This document shows positions 1 to 12,175 of a stretch of DNA of 64,000 nt, in pieces. The stretch spans positions 34,691,574-34,755,573 of the forward strand of contig OX457070.1 of NCBI GenBank assembly GCA_949752795.1, read 5' to 3'. Under the pieces are notes generated by a model that saw only the letters and a list, made by a program, of their open reading frames with translations, was not told where the DNA came from and did not search any database. A program made the translations under genes and the position numbers. Each line of letters opens with the position of its first letter. Positions within the stretch are counted from its first letter, which is position 1. The stretch comes from Hyperoodon ampullatus. Lineage: Eukaryota > Chordata > Mammalia > Artiodactyla > Ziphiidae.

Positions 1-638
1 AATAAGAGGCTGTTGCTCAGTGGAGAGGTTTGTCTCTGGAATATGAGCATCTGCTATTAATTAGAGATAGAGCTTTGGCGACTCATTCAATCTCTGTGCT
101 TGTGAGGACGAGATACAATCATGGCTCCTAAATCTCTTTGAACACGTGGACGGTGCAATAAAAGCGCAAGCTGTGGATGTTCTCTCTCCTCACATGCCTC
201 CAACTGCACCTAGTGCAGAGTAGGCACTCAATACATTTGTTTAATTAAAAAAAAAGAAAAAAACAAACCCTGTGGTTCCTGCTTCTCTACAGCAGGAGAG
301 AAGCACAGAGCGTGGTCTTCCTTGTCTGGGCCCCAGGCCCACTCCCGTCCAGCCCTCTGGACGGCCCCATTGCCAGCACACTGCATGCCCTTGCTTGTGC
401 CCGCAGTTCAGCTTGTAGATATTCTACCCATCACTCCCAGGCCGAGCTCAAGTGTCTGTCCATGAAGCCTCCTCCTCTTCGGGAGGGCCCTGCCTCTGCA
501 AAGGCACTTAGCAAGCCTTGCCATGTCTCTGGCTAGCTGTGCAACTTTGTTTCCTGTGCTACCTGGCTGCTGCTGCTCTTCAGAGAGCAGTTCAAAGAGA
601 TTTAGGAGCCATGACTTTATCTCGGGATGTTCACCTTT

Positions 639-842
639 GTCAGAGGTCGGCAAACTTCGGCCCTTGGGCCAAATCCTGCCCACTGCCTGTTTGTGTGAAT
701 TTTATTGGAACACGGCCGCATTCATTTATGTGTGTATTATCTATGGCTGCTGTCCTACTACAGTGACACAGAGACCATAAGGCCCTCAAAGTCTAAAATG
801 TTTGCTCTTTGGCCTTAAACAGAAACAGTTTACCAAACCTTG
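639..842 (-). mobile_element. hAT (Charlie-like) non-autonomous element
   Basis: It starts with GTCGGCAAACTTCGGCCC and continues with TTATTGGAACACGGCCGCA and CTATGGCTGCTGTC. The imperfect inverted end is near 815-840. A second copy in the opposite orientation lies at 56966-57128. Confidence 0.65.
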
Positions 843-1159
843 ATCTTTGCAAACCATGCAATGCTTAGAACAGGGTCTGACCATAGTTGAGACCAGGCCA
901 GACTTGCTGTGCTCAGGGGCTTACACAGACTGGGACATCTGGAGAGGGGTCTGGAAAGTGAGTACAGTACAGAGGTGAGGGCAGGGATCCCAAGGACAAA
1001 GAATGCGAGGTGGGGATGCGAGGGTCCGAGAGGGCGGAGGAGGCAGAAAAGCCCCGCAAGGATGGACATCTTCAGAGCGCTTAACACCTAGGAAGGAAAG
1101 GGCCCCGTTTTACAGGTGTGAAAGCTGAAACACAGAGAGGGGAAGTGATTCTTGTTTAA

Positions 1160-1392
1160 GGCAAGAGAGCATAGCACAGAGGTTCAGAGTTTGGCTCTGT
1201 AACTGGACCACCTGAGTTTGAATCCTGGCTCCATCACTGATAGCCTGTAACCTTGGGCAAGTCCCCGAACCTCTCTATGCCTCAGCTTTCTCATCTATTA
1301 GATGAGGGTAGTAATTGAGCTTATCTCATGCAATGATAGGGATTAAAGGAGTCCATACATGTAAAGCACTTATAACAGTTCTAGGGAATTAA
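1160..1392 (+). repeat. MIR SINE
   Basis: The tRNA-derived head (GAGTTTGAATCCTGGCTC), core (ACCTTGGGCAAGTCCCC...CCTCTCTATGCCTCAG) and tail (GTAAAGCACTTATAACAG) are in sense order. Confidence 0.85.
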
Positions 1393-1704
1393 AAAAAGAA
1401 GTCCACAAGTGTTGGCTCTAGCTAACCTGAGAGTGGCAAGGCTAAAATCCAGGCCTCCACTTGGTGTGGGGTTTTAGGTTGGGCCATTAAGCAAACCTGG
1501 GGCATCTTAATGCTGAAGGCACGTTTTGTGGGACCACCACCATTTCCTAACACCACGCTTGTGGTCATGACTCTCAGCTGTGTATTTACTGAGGACACTG
1601 TGCTCCAAGCTTGTGTGGCAGTCTGGGGTCCCAGAGTCCCTATTGTCTCCTCTGTCTTTGCTTTTAATGTATGTTTGCTCCTCTGGGAAAGGAATCTTAA
1701 CTGA

Positions 1705-1945
1705 ATGGGGAAATTCAGGATTACCACTTCCCGAGCACTCACACGAGCCAGACACCACCACTAAGTGCCATGTACAGGATCTCGTGGACTCTGCCTGAGC
1801 CCTTTGAGGTTTATCTTACCACCTCTGCTTTACAGAGGACAGAGTCCAGACTCAGAGAGGCTAAGCAACCGCCCAAAGGTCACACAGCTGGCACGTGGCA
1901 GAGCTGGGATCGCAGGGCAGGCCTCGCTGACCCTTATAACCCCTT
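1705..1945 (-). repeat. MIR SINE
   Basis: The reverse MIR order is visible: GAGCACTCACACGAGCCAG, then GAGAGGCTAAGCAACC, then AAAGGTCACACAGCTGGC and CAGAGCTGGGATCG. Confidence 0.8.
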
Positions 1946-2552
1946 CAGCACACTGTCCCGTCACCCGTCCTCACTGCTGGTGTCATCCAAGTCTACCTGC
2001 AGGCTGCCGGCTGGAGGCTGAGCAGGTGTCCCAATCCAAGCTTCACCTCTGTCACTTGCCTGACCTTGGACAAGCCACTTCACCCCTCTCTTCTCCACAG
2101 GGGTACGGCTCCCTTCTGGCACACTGAAGCATTAGCCAGAGGGACAAGAGAGGAAGATGCCCCAGTGGGGCCAGCAGTGAACCAGGAGCTGGGACTGCTC
2201 TTACAGGGCTGAAGTCTCTGTGTGACCTTGGGTCGGCTACTTCCCCTCTCAGGGACTCAGTTGGCTGGGTGGCAAAGGAAGGAGGCACATGCATGCCACA
2301 TGCTTCGGGCCATGGTTCTTCTTGGCTGCAAGCTGGAAGCATGGGGGCCTCCGCCAGCATCTCTGGGCACGAAGCCCTAGGCCTCGGGATCTTACAGAAT
2401 CGCTCAGGTGGGAGGAGAGCTGCTGCTCTAAGTCCTGCAGTGCCAGCCTTCCCGACTTCTGTTGTGCAAGACCGGGAAGGCACACACACCATCCCTGGAG
2501 CTGGGAATCCCCATGTGGCAGGCTGACTGCCCCAGTCCCACAGCCCGGCCCT

Positions 2553-2583
2553 GCTTCCCTCCCTCCCTCCCTCCCTCCCTCCC
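2553..2583 (+). repeat. (CCCT)n simple repeat
   Basis: Seven or so CCCT units on the plus strand, inside GC-rich unique sequence. Confidence 0.9.
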
Positions 2584-3029
2584 CGGCGGGGGAAGCCAAG
2601 CTGCCAGCTGCTAGCAAGGCCTATTGTTCAGCAGTGACAAGAAATGGCTGCAGGGGCCCAGACCCGGGAAGGGCTGGAGACAGAAAGGGGGAGGGGCGGG
2701 CCGAGCTGGGGAAATGTCTTCGAGGGGGCTTGGCCTGGCTGCCTGGAGAAGCTGGAGCACAAACACCCCCAGCAGACTTTTTCACACTTGTCTTCCCGGG
2801 ATGTCATCACTGGAGGATGTGCGTGTCACTGTTTTTGTGTGTTAGTGTTACCGCGTCAGGCTGCCTCTAGAAAAGGATTTATGGTCACTTGTCTCCCAGC
2901 TGAGTGCTGAAAACAGTGCCAGGTGGCCAAGTGCTCTGAAAATGGTGTTGTTCGAAGTCAGTCTAATCCACGCGCTCATGGGAAATACCGCCTTCCTGGG
3001 CCTGGAGACGTTCCAGGGATCCTGGACAT

Positions 3030-3190
3030 TTGTGTATAGCTTAATGGTGTAGGAAGCATTTCACATACATTCGTGCTCTTTGATTCTCAGGACGACTCTG
3101 GAGGGGGTGGCGATGGAGGGAGGCTGAGCTTGCTTGGGGAAACTGAGGCACACAGAGAGGCAGGGCTGCAGACCCAGGCTCTGGACTCCT
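3030..3190 (-). repeat. MIR SINE remnant
   Basis: Degenerate reverse MIR: GAAACTGAGGCACACAGAGAG and a preceding CATTTCACATACATTCGTGC segment. Confidence 0.6.
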
Positions 3191-3494
3191 ACATTTATTA
3201 CCTTCTGGCGCTTCAGAGCTTAAAGAAACTGGCCAGAAACTTCGTTATGAAAAATAATGGTCAACAGCCAGCCATGGAGCTAGAAGTTACAAATCCCTTG
3301 GAGCTTTGTAACAGACTCATTGGGAACTGAAGTTATTCAGAGCTTCTGTTCTGTCCTTTCTAGTGCAGTAGCAGGGCCCTGAGCTGGGGAGGGCTTAGGA
3401 AAAATGAGGTTGTAGGGCAGGACTGGTCAGGGAAGGAGGTGGGAGTTTAAGTTCAATGGGAGGTTGCTGGAGGGCCAGGAAGTGGCCTGATTCA

Positions 3495-4855
3495 TGTTTA
3501 GAATGAATTTGAAATTTGAAATTAAAAACATGAAACCATTCACATTAGCACTATATACTTAGGTATGAATCTAACAAAATATGTACAAAACTGATATGAG
3601 GAAAACTACAAAGCACTGATGAAACAAATCACAGAAGATCTAAATAAATGGAGAGATATTCCATGTTCATGGAGAGGAAGAATCAATACTCTTTAGAGGT
3701 CAGCTCTTCCCAACTTGACCTATAGATTCAACACAGTCCCAGTCAAAATCCCAGCAACTTAGTTTGTGGACAGTGACAAACTGATCCTAGAGTTTACGTA
3801 GAGAGGCAAAAGACCCAGAACAGTCAACACAATATTAAAGGAGAAAAACAAAGCTGGAGGACTAACTACCTAACTTCCAGACTTACTATAAAGCTACAGC
3901 AATCAAGACAGAAAGCACAGTATAGAAAAAAGAATAAACAAATAGATAAACGGAATAGAATAGAGTGCCCAGAAGCAGACACACACAAATACAGTCAACT
4001 AATCTTTGACAAAGGAGCAAAGGCAATTCAGTGGACACAGGATAGTATTTTCAACAAATGGTGCTGGAACAACTGGCCATTCACACACACACGCACACAC
4101 ACTAAAAGAATCTAGATAAAGGCCTTATACTCTTCACCAAAATTAACTCAAAAGAGATCACAGACTTACATGTAACATGCAAAACTGTTTAAAACTTCTA
4201 CAAGAAAACACAGGAGATAATCTAGGTGATCTTGCATTTGGTGATGACTTTTTAGATAAAACACCAAAAGTATGACCCATGAAAATTATAAATTGGACCT
4301 TATTAAAATTTAACATCTCTGCTCTGCGAAAGACACTATTAGGAGAATGAAAAGAAGCCACAGACTGGGAGAAAATCTTAGCAAAACAAAGTAAACAGAC
4401 CAAGTCCAATTAAAAATGAGCAAAAGATCTGAACAGATACCTCACCAAAGAAGATATACAGATAACAAGTAAGCACATGAAAAGATGGTCAACATCATAT
4501 GTAATTAGGGAATTGTAAATTAAAACAATAATGAGATACCACCACACACCCCAAAACACTGACAACACCAAATGTTGGTGAAGATGTGGAGCAACAGGAA
4601 CTCTCATTCATTCTTGGTGAGAATGCAAAATGGTACACTTTGGAAGACAGTTTGGCAGTTTCTTACAAAGCTAAGAATACTCTTACCATATGATCCAGCA
4701 ATCATGCTCATAGATATTTATCCAAACAAGTTGAAATATAATGTCCACACAAAAATTCGGCACACAAATATTTATAGCAGCTTTATTCGTAACTGCCAGA
4801 AACTGGAAGCAACCAAGATGTCCTTCAATAGGTGAATGTATAAACAAAACGTCGT
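3495..4855 (+). mobile_element. L1 LINE, ORF2 3' portion, inactive
   Basis: Sense-strand L1 ORF2 hallmarks are present: AAATGGAGAGATATTCCATG, ATCCCAGCAACTTAGTTTG-like, CAAATGGTGCTGGAACAACTGG and ACCATATGATCCAGCAATC. The reading frame is broken repeatedly, so it encodes nothing intact. It is a 5'-truncated fossil. Confidence 0.85.
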
Positions 4856-4904
4856 TTATTGATGCTGAAAGCTCAGCCTCTCTGTACATCAGTGCCGAAT
4901 CAAC

Positions 4905-5375
4905 TCTCTGAAACAGAGTTTTGGGTGAAGCACCCCAAGCTCTGGTCTGCCTCAGGACCTTTGCATTTACTGTTCCCTTCCCCTCTATCTTTGTATTTCA
5001 TCGAACCCTATGAAATGACTATTTTTGTAGATTAAAAAAAGGTTAAATATCAGGATTCCTAATATATCTTATTCCTTCTCATCCTCCAAATCTCAGCTCA
5101 GATGCCTCCTCCTCAGAGTGGCCCTGCCTGACCATCCCACTCCCAAGTAGGCGTATCACTCTGTTTTATTTTCTTGGTAGCATTTATTACCATGTGAGGT
5201 TATCTCATTTATTTGTTTGCTTTCTTCTTCTCCTTCTCCTCCTCCTCCTCCTCCTCCTCCTTCCTCTTCTTCTTCTTCTTCTTTTTCTTCTTCCTTTTTT
5301 TCTCTCCTGTAGTATATAAACCTCCTGACCGTAGGGACCTTGTCTTGGTCAATAAGCTTCTCAGAGAACAGATGG
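4905..5375 (+). repeat. L2 LINE 3' remnant with simple-repeat insertion
   Basis: L2-type text includes CTGCCTCAGGACCTTTGCA, TCTCAGCTCAGATGCC and ACCGTAGGGACCTTGTC. It is interrupted by the pyrimidine repeat at 5219-5307. Confidence 0.65.
5219..5307 (+). repeat. Pyrimidine-only (TTC/TCC)n tract
   Basis: About 90 bases almost entirely C and T on the plus strand, grading from TTC to CCT triplets and back. It is a candidate triplex-forming mirror-like repeat. The serine/phenylalanine open frame across it is an artefact. Confidence 0.85.
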
Positions 5376-5689
5376 TCTGGGGACCCCAGATAATTGTACC
5401 ACCCTAGGGAGGGGGGAGCTACCCCACTGCCCCTGAAATTTGACTGATGTCATATTTCCAGCCAGCTCTCTGGTTGGGAACAGAGCCTGATTTACCCGAC
5501 AGAACAATAGCGAAACATGATATTTTCCCCTTATGTGTTGAGGGCCAAGTTCAAAGCCTCCTCCGTTGGTAGAGTGGAACAGCAGCATGGGCTGGAGGCA
5601 GAGAGGACTGGGTGGGAACCAGCTTTGCCCCAGCTACCACCTCCTCCAGCCTGTCCCCCCGTAACAATAGAATAGCTTTCCTTACACTT

Positions 5690-5990
5690 ACCATGTTCCC
5701 TCAGCTCCTACTCTGATGCACAACCTTTAGTGGCTCCCTATTGCCAGGAGGAAATATGCAAACCCCTTTTCAGGCTTTCGAGGCCCTGCTTTCTCGCATC
5801 CCACTGACTCTTCCAAAAGTCCCCTGCCTAGGACGCCCTCTTCCCCTCCCTACCTCCCAGGCCCTTCCCATCCTCTGGAGTTCAGGCACACCTCCTCTGG
5901 GAACCTTCCCTGACTGCCTGTGCTCACAGGCTCCTGTGGCCCCCCCGCCTCCGCCATTAGTTTGCTCAGCTCATGGGGTTTTGAGGATTG
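5690..5990 (+). repeat. L2-like LINE remnant
   Basis: Text resembling the L2 3' region is seen: TGCACAACCTTTAGTGGCTCCC...CAGGCTTTCGAGGCCCTG and GGGAACCTTCCCTGACTGC. The match is degenerate, so the family call is tentative. Confidence 0.5.
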
Positions 5991-7030
5991 CTGGGGCCTG
6001 TTTCAGAGCTCGGGCTCCAGAAGAACAGGGGCTGAGTCCAGGGAGTGTGAGCGCCAGCTGGCTGCAGAGTGTGACTTGTTGGAAGGGGAAGGAGGGGAGA
6101 CTGAGGGGCCTCCCAGTGGGAGAGGACCTTTGTCTCCTCCTTGGTGGGTCCAGACCCCTAAGAGCACACCAGCTCAAGAAGCTGGGCCACAGCGCCCTGG
6201 AGAGGGGTCCATGCAGCCGTCCCTCCTTCCTTTCCTCTCCCTCCCCCAGTGTGGAGCCAGCCGAGTTGACTAAAGTGGCAGGAAAAATGTCCCCCCACCC
6301 TTCCAAGCTGCTGCACATCTGTGCCCAGACAAAGCCAGCTATTAATCCTAGCTTTTGTGTGAGTGTTTGGGTGTTGAATTCCATTTGGATCTGCCAGCTT
6401 TTGGAAGGGGAGATTGGAGGGGATTTAGTGACAACAAAAGGAACCCACTGAGGGGAATGGGAGAGGGCCAGGGGAGCTAAGAAACCCAAGTGCATTCACT
6501 CTGAGCCTGGTGAGGGCTCCTGGGAGCCCAACTTCAGCCAGAGCCTAGCAGGGCTCCCAAATTCCCAGGGTCTGAGTCACAAAAAGAGGCCACTCCCCAG
6601 GAGAAAAACACCAGCTTCACGGGCCTGCTGTCCACTCCAGATGCTGTCTGGGCCTCGGCCCCAGCCTGACAGGGCCTGTGCCCTGCCCCGGTACCACCTC
6701 TTTCAGACGGGGGCAGCCCACTACCCAGGGAAGTCCAGGATGGGGGGAGACAGGAAATAGGGAGCAGGCGGAAGGCTGAAGCCCCAGGGCCCGAGTCCAG
6801 ATCAGGGAGAGCCTCAAAGTCCCCAGGAGTCCCCAGCCAAGTCAACCGCACAGCAATAAGGGCAGAGGGCCTGAGGCACTGGGCTGCCTAGTGGCCTGGA
6901 TCTGGCTCTCCCGAGGAGTCCTTGGACACGTGGTCCCAGCCAGATGCTCAACCTCCAGAGACTCCAGTCCCCACAAACCCTAACTCTGGCTGAGGCATCA
7001 AACACTCAGAATAGCCCTGGACAGGGTCAT
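5991..7030. other. Non-coding GC-rich stretch
   Basis: Apparently unique intergenic sequence. Open frames occur on both strands but show no splice signals or recognisable protein, and nothing functional can be assigned. Confidence 0.5.

Positions 7031-7031
<1 letters not shown>

Positions 7032-7081
<50 letters not shown>
7032..7081 (+). repeat. (GT)n microsatellite
   Basis: Uninterrupted GT dinucleotides, about 25 units, on the plus strand. Probably length-polymorphic. Confidence 0.95.
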
Positions 7082-7082
<1 letters not shown>

Positions 7083-8570
7083 TTAGAATGTCCAGTAATT
7101 CTGAGGGGGAAGACCTGCCGCCCCAGGCAGGTGCTATTTGACTAGTTCATGTAGCAGAAGCTCTGCTCTCATTACTAGATTAATAAGCAGCCTGAGGTGT
7201 GAACTGAACCCCACCCCCCAATCTGCCCCTGACCCTCCTGCTTTGTGAATTTCACTTTTTCAATGCGCTCCCCATCTGTGGCTGTTTGACCCCAAAGGCT
7301 CACCGAGCTGTGGAGCTGTTGGGTGACACAGTGAAGTACAAGTTGTTTTAACTCTCTGTGGTGTGGAGACATACCCCGAGCTTCCTCCGCATTTCTCTAC
7401 CTTATCTGAGATGTCTCGTAATATTCATTCATTCATTCAATAGTTGACTGAAGTACCGCTCTGCAGGCCAAGTTCTGCTTTAGCTGCTGGGCAGGAGACG
7501 CAAAATGTGGCTACCTGCTACAACCAAGGTTCCGGGCTTAATGAACAATTTTCTAGTGGTTGTTAGCACATCCACAGATGTTTTAGTCTACCTTAATTAA
7601 CTCTAGAAATAAAGGGGTGAACTCGAATCATTTGTTCATTCATTCCCTCACTCATTCAGGAGAGCTGAAGTCAGGCTGGCCCACCAGGTCCTCTGTACTA
7701 AAAGCCCCAAATGTTCTCCCAACTCTTTCCTGGTCTTTGGGGAAGGGGATTTCACAGGTGCTATAAAGGCTCTCTCCTCCCGGCACTGTTTCTGGTGGAC
7801 CTGGTCTCCGGCAGCCCCCCTCCAGAGGCGAGTGAAGAATAGGTGGGCCATGTGCTGCCTCCAGGACAATGGCCTCCTCTGGATCAGGGAGCGGGTGCAG
7901 CTCCTCCAACTCCGGGATGGAACCTTCTGGAAGCCAGAAAGCCACTCCATTCCTGGTTTTGTCAGAGGGCACCTGCACTGTTGCTGAGGAGGCTCCCCGA
8001 GGCTGGGTGACAGACCCCGGCTGCTGCACCGCCTGCGCAACCCCGTGCCCAGGGACACCTCGCTCTGCACTGGGTCCCGTCCATAGGAGCTTCCCTCCAG
8101 GTTGACAGCAAGGGGCTTGGAGGCACAAAGATGGTCCTGGGGGTTGAGAGGATCGGTGACTGCAGGTAGTTTTTAATCCCTTTGTCCTACATTGTAAGGG
8201 ACGGGGGTTGGGGGCGGCAAGATGAGTCCACAGACCTTGGGCGGCACTGATGCATCCGCACGTGGACTGCGATAAATGGGGTTACTACTGTGGGGGGAAG
8301 GTCAAGACGGGTACCGATCTGCGGGCATCTAAGGATGGGGTGTGGAGAAGGGCTGGGGTCGGGAGACCTCACCAAGTGCGGCTTGCAGGTAATCGGTCCT
8401 GGCACAGAGACTAGGCAGGCCCTTCTGCATTCTGTGGCTCTGGGGCTCGGCTTCTCTCTCCAGTTTCCCTCCCAAGGTGGTCACAGGACCTCAGTGAGAG
8501 TCACGACCATCAGAGGCTCCCTGTGTGTATCTGCCCACCCCTGGGGCAGGAAGGGTCTGGCTTCCCAAAT
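7082..8570. other. Intergenic, no gene seen
   Basis: Apart from short ATTC runs (near 7422-7440 and 7636-7660) no repeat or gene is recognised. The minus-strand open frames at 7648-8128 resemble no known protein. Confidence 0.5.
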
Positions 8571-8574
8571 CAGT

Positions 8575-8805
8575 AATGATCAGAAGTGCCATTTATTGAG
8601 TGCCACATGCCAGGTGACATGCTAAGCTCTTTACGTTGCATTAGCTCAGTGAAGACTTGTAACCATCCATGAGGTCAGCACTATTATTATTCCCATTTTA
8701 TAGCTGTGCACACTGAGGCTTAGAGAAGTTAAGGGCCTGACCCAAGATCAAATAGCTCAATGGAGGGGGAGCCAGGACTTCAAAACCTGGGCTCTCCTCT
8801 CTTCT
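8575..8805 (-). repeat. MIR SINE
   Basis: Nearly full reverse MIR: TTATTGAGTGCCACATGCCAG, TATTATTATTCCCATTTTA, CTGAGGCTTAGAGAAGTTAA and a degenerate internal promoter end. Confidence 0.8.
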
Positions 8806-9049
8806 GATGGGGATCCCGAAGACCTCTGGATCTCCTGCTTCCCCAGGGCCACCTCCCTCAGCCATTTCACAGCCCAGCAATGTGGAAAAGGCCTGGAAGA
8901 GGAGGAAAAATCCAGTTTGAGCCTCTAGTTTGGCCTCTTGGTCAAAGGTGAGTTGCAGTGAAGAAGATGAGTGGTCAGGAGATTATCTGGAGATTTTATT
9001 GCTCCAGGATGACCCCTCTCCTCTCAGAAGAAAACAGATTAGCAAATTT

Positions 9050-9662
9050 TACTCTTGAAAGTAAAATTTTTAAATGAAAAGTCTTTTTTTCCTTTTAACA
9101 AAAGCAAAGCCAGAAAATACAGAGACACAAAAATAAAAATGGAAAATGCCTTTCTATTACTCAGAGGAGATGACTGCTAAAACCTTGCATATATTTTTGT
9201 CAATATGCAAATATTTTGTCAATATGCACTTTCTAAGTGCACACACATATACGCACATGCTTTTTCACACTATATTTCTAACAGAGCAAAAATGTTATTA
9301 TTTGGAAACTGCTTAATTTTTTTCACTCAGTAATTTATCTAAACATCTTCCTAAGTAGGGACATATTTATTCACCCACTATATCATATTCAACAGCTGTG
9401 TGGCATTCTATTCTACGGCTGTACCATAATTCGTTGAACTAATCTCCTAATGGTAAATATTTAGGAATTTCTACTTTTTGTTCCTGCTGTGATCAGCAGC
9501 TCGAATTAAAATCTCAGTACATCCTCATGTAGAACCTTGAAGTGAAATTAATGAGTCAAAAGGTGCGCGTGTGTTGCCCAAGAGCCCTCAGGAAAGGTTG
9601 TAGCCATTTATTCTCATAAACGGAGACCCCTGCCCCTTCCCCACCCCAGTGCCCGCAAGCGC

Positions 9663-9706
<44 letters not shown>

Positions 9707-9910
9707 GCTATTCCTGGAATATTCTTTCATTTAAAAAACAGGTTGACAATTTGATACATGAAATACTATCTCATTATTGTTTTATTTAGCATTTCTTTCA
9801 TTATTCATTGGGGTCAACAGTTTTCATGTGCCTATTAGCTACTTTTATTTCTTCTCTCAGTTGCCCGTTCATGTCCTTTGTCCATTTTTCTATTGGATAG
9901 TCTTCTTTTT
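9050..9910 (-). mobile_element. Old L1 3'-end remnants
   Basis: Segments typical of antisense L1 3' regions appear: GTGTGGCATTCTATTC, ACCATAATTCGTTGAACTAA, GTTCATGTCCTTTGTCCATTTTT. The copy is heavily decayed and carries an AC microsatellite. Confidence 0.6.
9664..9703 (+). repeat. (AC)n microsatellite
   Basis: About 20 AC units with one early interruption (CGCACACGC at its left). Confidence 0.9.
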
Positions 9911-9930
9911 AGCACAGTTGTCCTCTTTAG

Positions 9931-10138
9931 GTGAGTAGTTCTCAACCCTGGCATATTAGAATCAGCCGGAGGACTTTAAACAAAGAAAGAAAAAAGGGAG
10001 GGAGGGAAGAATGGCAAGGGAAGGAAGGAAGGAAGGGAAAAGGCCCCCCATCCCAGAGTAAATATTTGGTGGAGCCTGGATTTCAATATTTTTTAAAGTG
10101 TTCTCGTGCTTCTAATTTGCAGCCCTGGCTGAGACCCT
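9931..10138 (+). mobile_element. MER5-type hAT element with GGAA-rich insert
   Basis: AGTAGTTCTCAACCCTGGC at the start, GAATCAGCCGGAGGACTTT, and a later GAGTAAATATTTGGTGGAGCC segment match MER5. A purine-only GGGA/GGAA run (about 9985-10040) expands it internally. Confidence 0.6.
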
Positions 10139-10139
10139 T

Positions 10140-11425
10140 GTTATTAATTAGATTTCTCCCACTGTCTGGCTCCAAATGCTTTCATCGCAGAATCTATTTT
10201 CATTCCTTTGACACCCAGTTTTCTCTTGTGAAAAATGGGCAGCAGAACTGGGAAGGAACACAGCACCCTCGTCCCAAATTCTATAAATCCCATCAAGGAG
10301 GCTGGAGTTTCAGGAAAGAGGGTGAGAAAGACACTGTCAGGTGGATTGGAAAAAATTAAAAATGCTCACTCAGGCGATTAGACTTTCCCTGAAGACAGCC
10401 TGAGCCCTAAATGGAGGGGACAAAGCTGGTGTTCTTCAGAACACGTTTGCTTCTCTACTGCACCCGCCTTCAGATGCACAGCAATCTTGCCCTCTCTGGG
10501 GCTTCAAGGTGTAGAGTTAAAGTCTTATCTGAGGCATTTCATCTCCTTTCAGATGTCAGCGGGAGGCAGGAGGAGTGCAGCCGAGGAATCAGGTCCTTCA
10601 GGAGGGAGCCATGCCCCTGGCACCCAGGCCTGCCCTGGGGATGGGACGGATCCCTGGGTCGGTGCAGGGGCTGCCTCCACCACCTGTAGTCCTCTCAAGG
10701 GGGTTATGACATGCTCAAAACAAACTTGAATACCTTTAAAGCTCAAAGGCTCTGTCCCCTTCCCCCCACCATAGTGCAGACCGCGCAGGTCCCACCTGGG
10801 GGACAGGATGGAATGAAAGGGTCTTTCTGGTGACTCAGGCAGGAAGGTCCCTGGAAACCCCCAGGCTGACTTGGTGCCACTCCAGGTCGGGCACACGGAG
10901 CACAGCAAACGCGAGCCTTCCCACCACCGCCGCCGCCGCCACGCCCGAAGGTGGTAGAACGCATGTCTCTGCTTGAACCCTGGCCCACCTGGTGCCTGTG
11001 TGTGAACCCAAGCCTCTGTTTCTTCATCTGTAAAATGCAGTTGGATGCTGATGGTCAGGGCTGCCGAGAGGACTAAAAGAAGCGGTATGTGGCACATTGC
11101 AGGTCCTCAGTAAATGCCAGGGGCTCTCTGTGCCTGCCCCTCCATGCCCTTTCCCTACCCTCGCCTGTCAGAGCTGAGGGCTCCAGCCGAGCTCAGGAAT
11201 CTCCATCCCCTTTTTCATCCCCACAGCCCGCACTTATTCCATTTCTTAGGGACAGGGAAGGCGGCCCTGCTTACATGGTCTCCAGGCTCCCAGAGCTGAG
11301 CGGAGCTTGCCCCGGAAGCTGCACCCCTCCGCCTGTGCCCAGGCCGCGCCCAACCTTCCTGCCTTCTCTTCTACCATCTCCTTGCGAACCCCACGCCTTT
11401 GCACTTTCCTGCCCAGACTTAACTA
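10140..11425. other. Intergenic, no gene seen
   Basis: Mixed GC-rich sequence with a short CCGCCGCCGCC run near 10927-10940. No exon, RNA gene or clear repeat beyond a faint MIR-like tail near 11015-11115. Confidence 0.5.
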
Positions 11426-11429
11426 AAAC

Positions 11430-11620
11430 ACGTACTGTAAACCTAATATTTATTGAGCACTTACTTTGTGCCAGGGACCAAGCTTCATCTCCATTACCTT
11501 ATTAATTGTTCACAGGAAGATTTTTGTTACCCCATTTTACAGAGGAGGGAAGTCAGACTAGTTCTTTGTAAAATCACAGGGCATTAGGGAACAGAACTGG
11601 ATTCTCATGCCACCATGCTG
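11430..11620 (-). repeat. MIR SINE
   Basis: TATTTATTGAGCACTTACTT, TGTGCCAGGGACC and CCCATTTTACAGAGGAGG in reverse MIR order. Confidence 0.75.
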
Positions 11621-11639
11621 TGTTTGGTATGATATACAC

Positions 11640-11880
11640 TGACTGCCTATGTGCCTGCCCCAAGGAGCTTAAATTCCAGTAGATGTTCTCTCTCCCTCCC
11701 CTCGGCTCCCACTGCATCTTGTTCTGCTCCCTCTTCACCATTTATCCCACCCTGCCTTGCATGGCTATTTTCTGGGTACCTCTCATCTCCTTTGACCATG
11801 GGTTCCCCCAGGGCAGAAAATGTGTCTTTGTATCTTCATCTCTGAGTCTGGCACAAAGCTTAGAACACTGTAGGTTCTTA
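11640..11880 (+). repeat. L2-like LINE remnant
   Basis: L2 3' end phrases are visible: CTCCCTCTTCACCATTTATC-like, TGACCATGGGTTCCCCCAGGG and TCTGAGTCTGGCACAAAGC. The match is degenerate. Confidence 0.55.
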
Positions 11881-12049
11881 AATTATGTTTCTAATTCTAA
11901 AGTAACGTGTTCAGTATAGAAAAAAAAAAAGGAAAACACAGAAAAAGTAAAGCAGAAAACAAATATCACCTATGATCCCACTACCCAGAGAAAACTATTG
12001 TTAGTATTTAGGCAAATTTCCTTCCAGTATCTCTCTCTATATATATAGT

Positions 12050-12157
12050 ACTTATAGATGTATAGTTTTTATTCTGCATAAAGTAGACATCTTACAATAC
12101 TATACTTATAGATGTATAGTTTTTATTCTGCATAAAGTAGACATCTTACAATACTAT
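12050..12157 (+). repeat. Perfect 54-bp tandem duplication
   Basis: The 54-bp unit starting ACTTATAGATGTATAG and ending TTACAATACTAT occurs at 12050-12103 and again, identically, at 12104-12157. Perfect identity suggests a recent duplication or an assembly duplication. Confidence 0.95.
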
Positions 12158-12175
12158 TTTCTATGATGCTTTTTT

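Noticed and set aside
3073..4889. Possible intact LINE open reading frame
   Set aside because: The L1 ORF2 region at 3495-4855 is broken by many stops and frameshifts; only the 3' portion remains.
5741..6451. 236-residue plus-strand open frame
   Set aside because: It begins in L2-like repeat sequence, has overlapping frames of similar length on both strands, and no recognisable domain or splice context.
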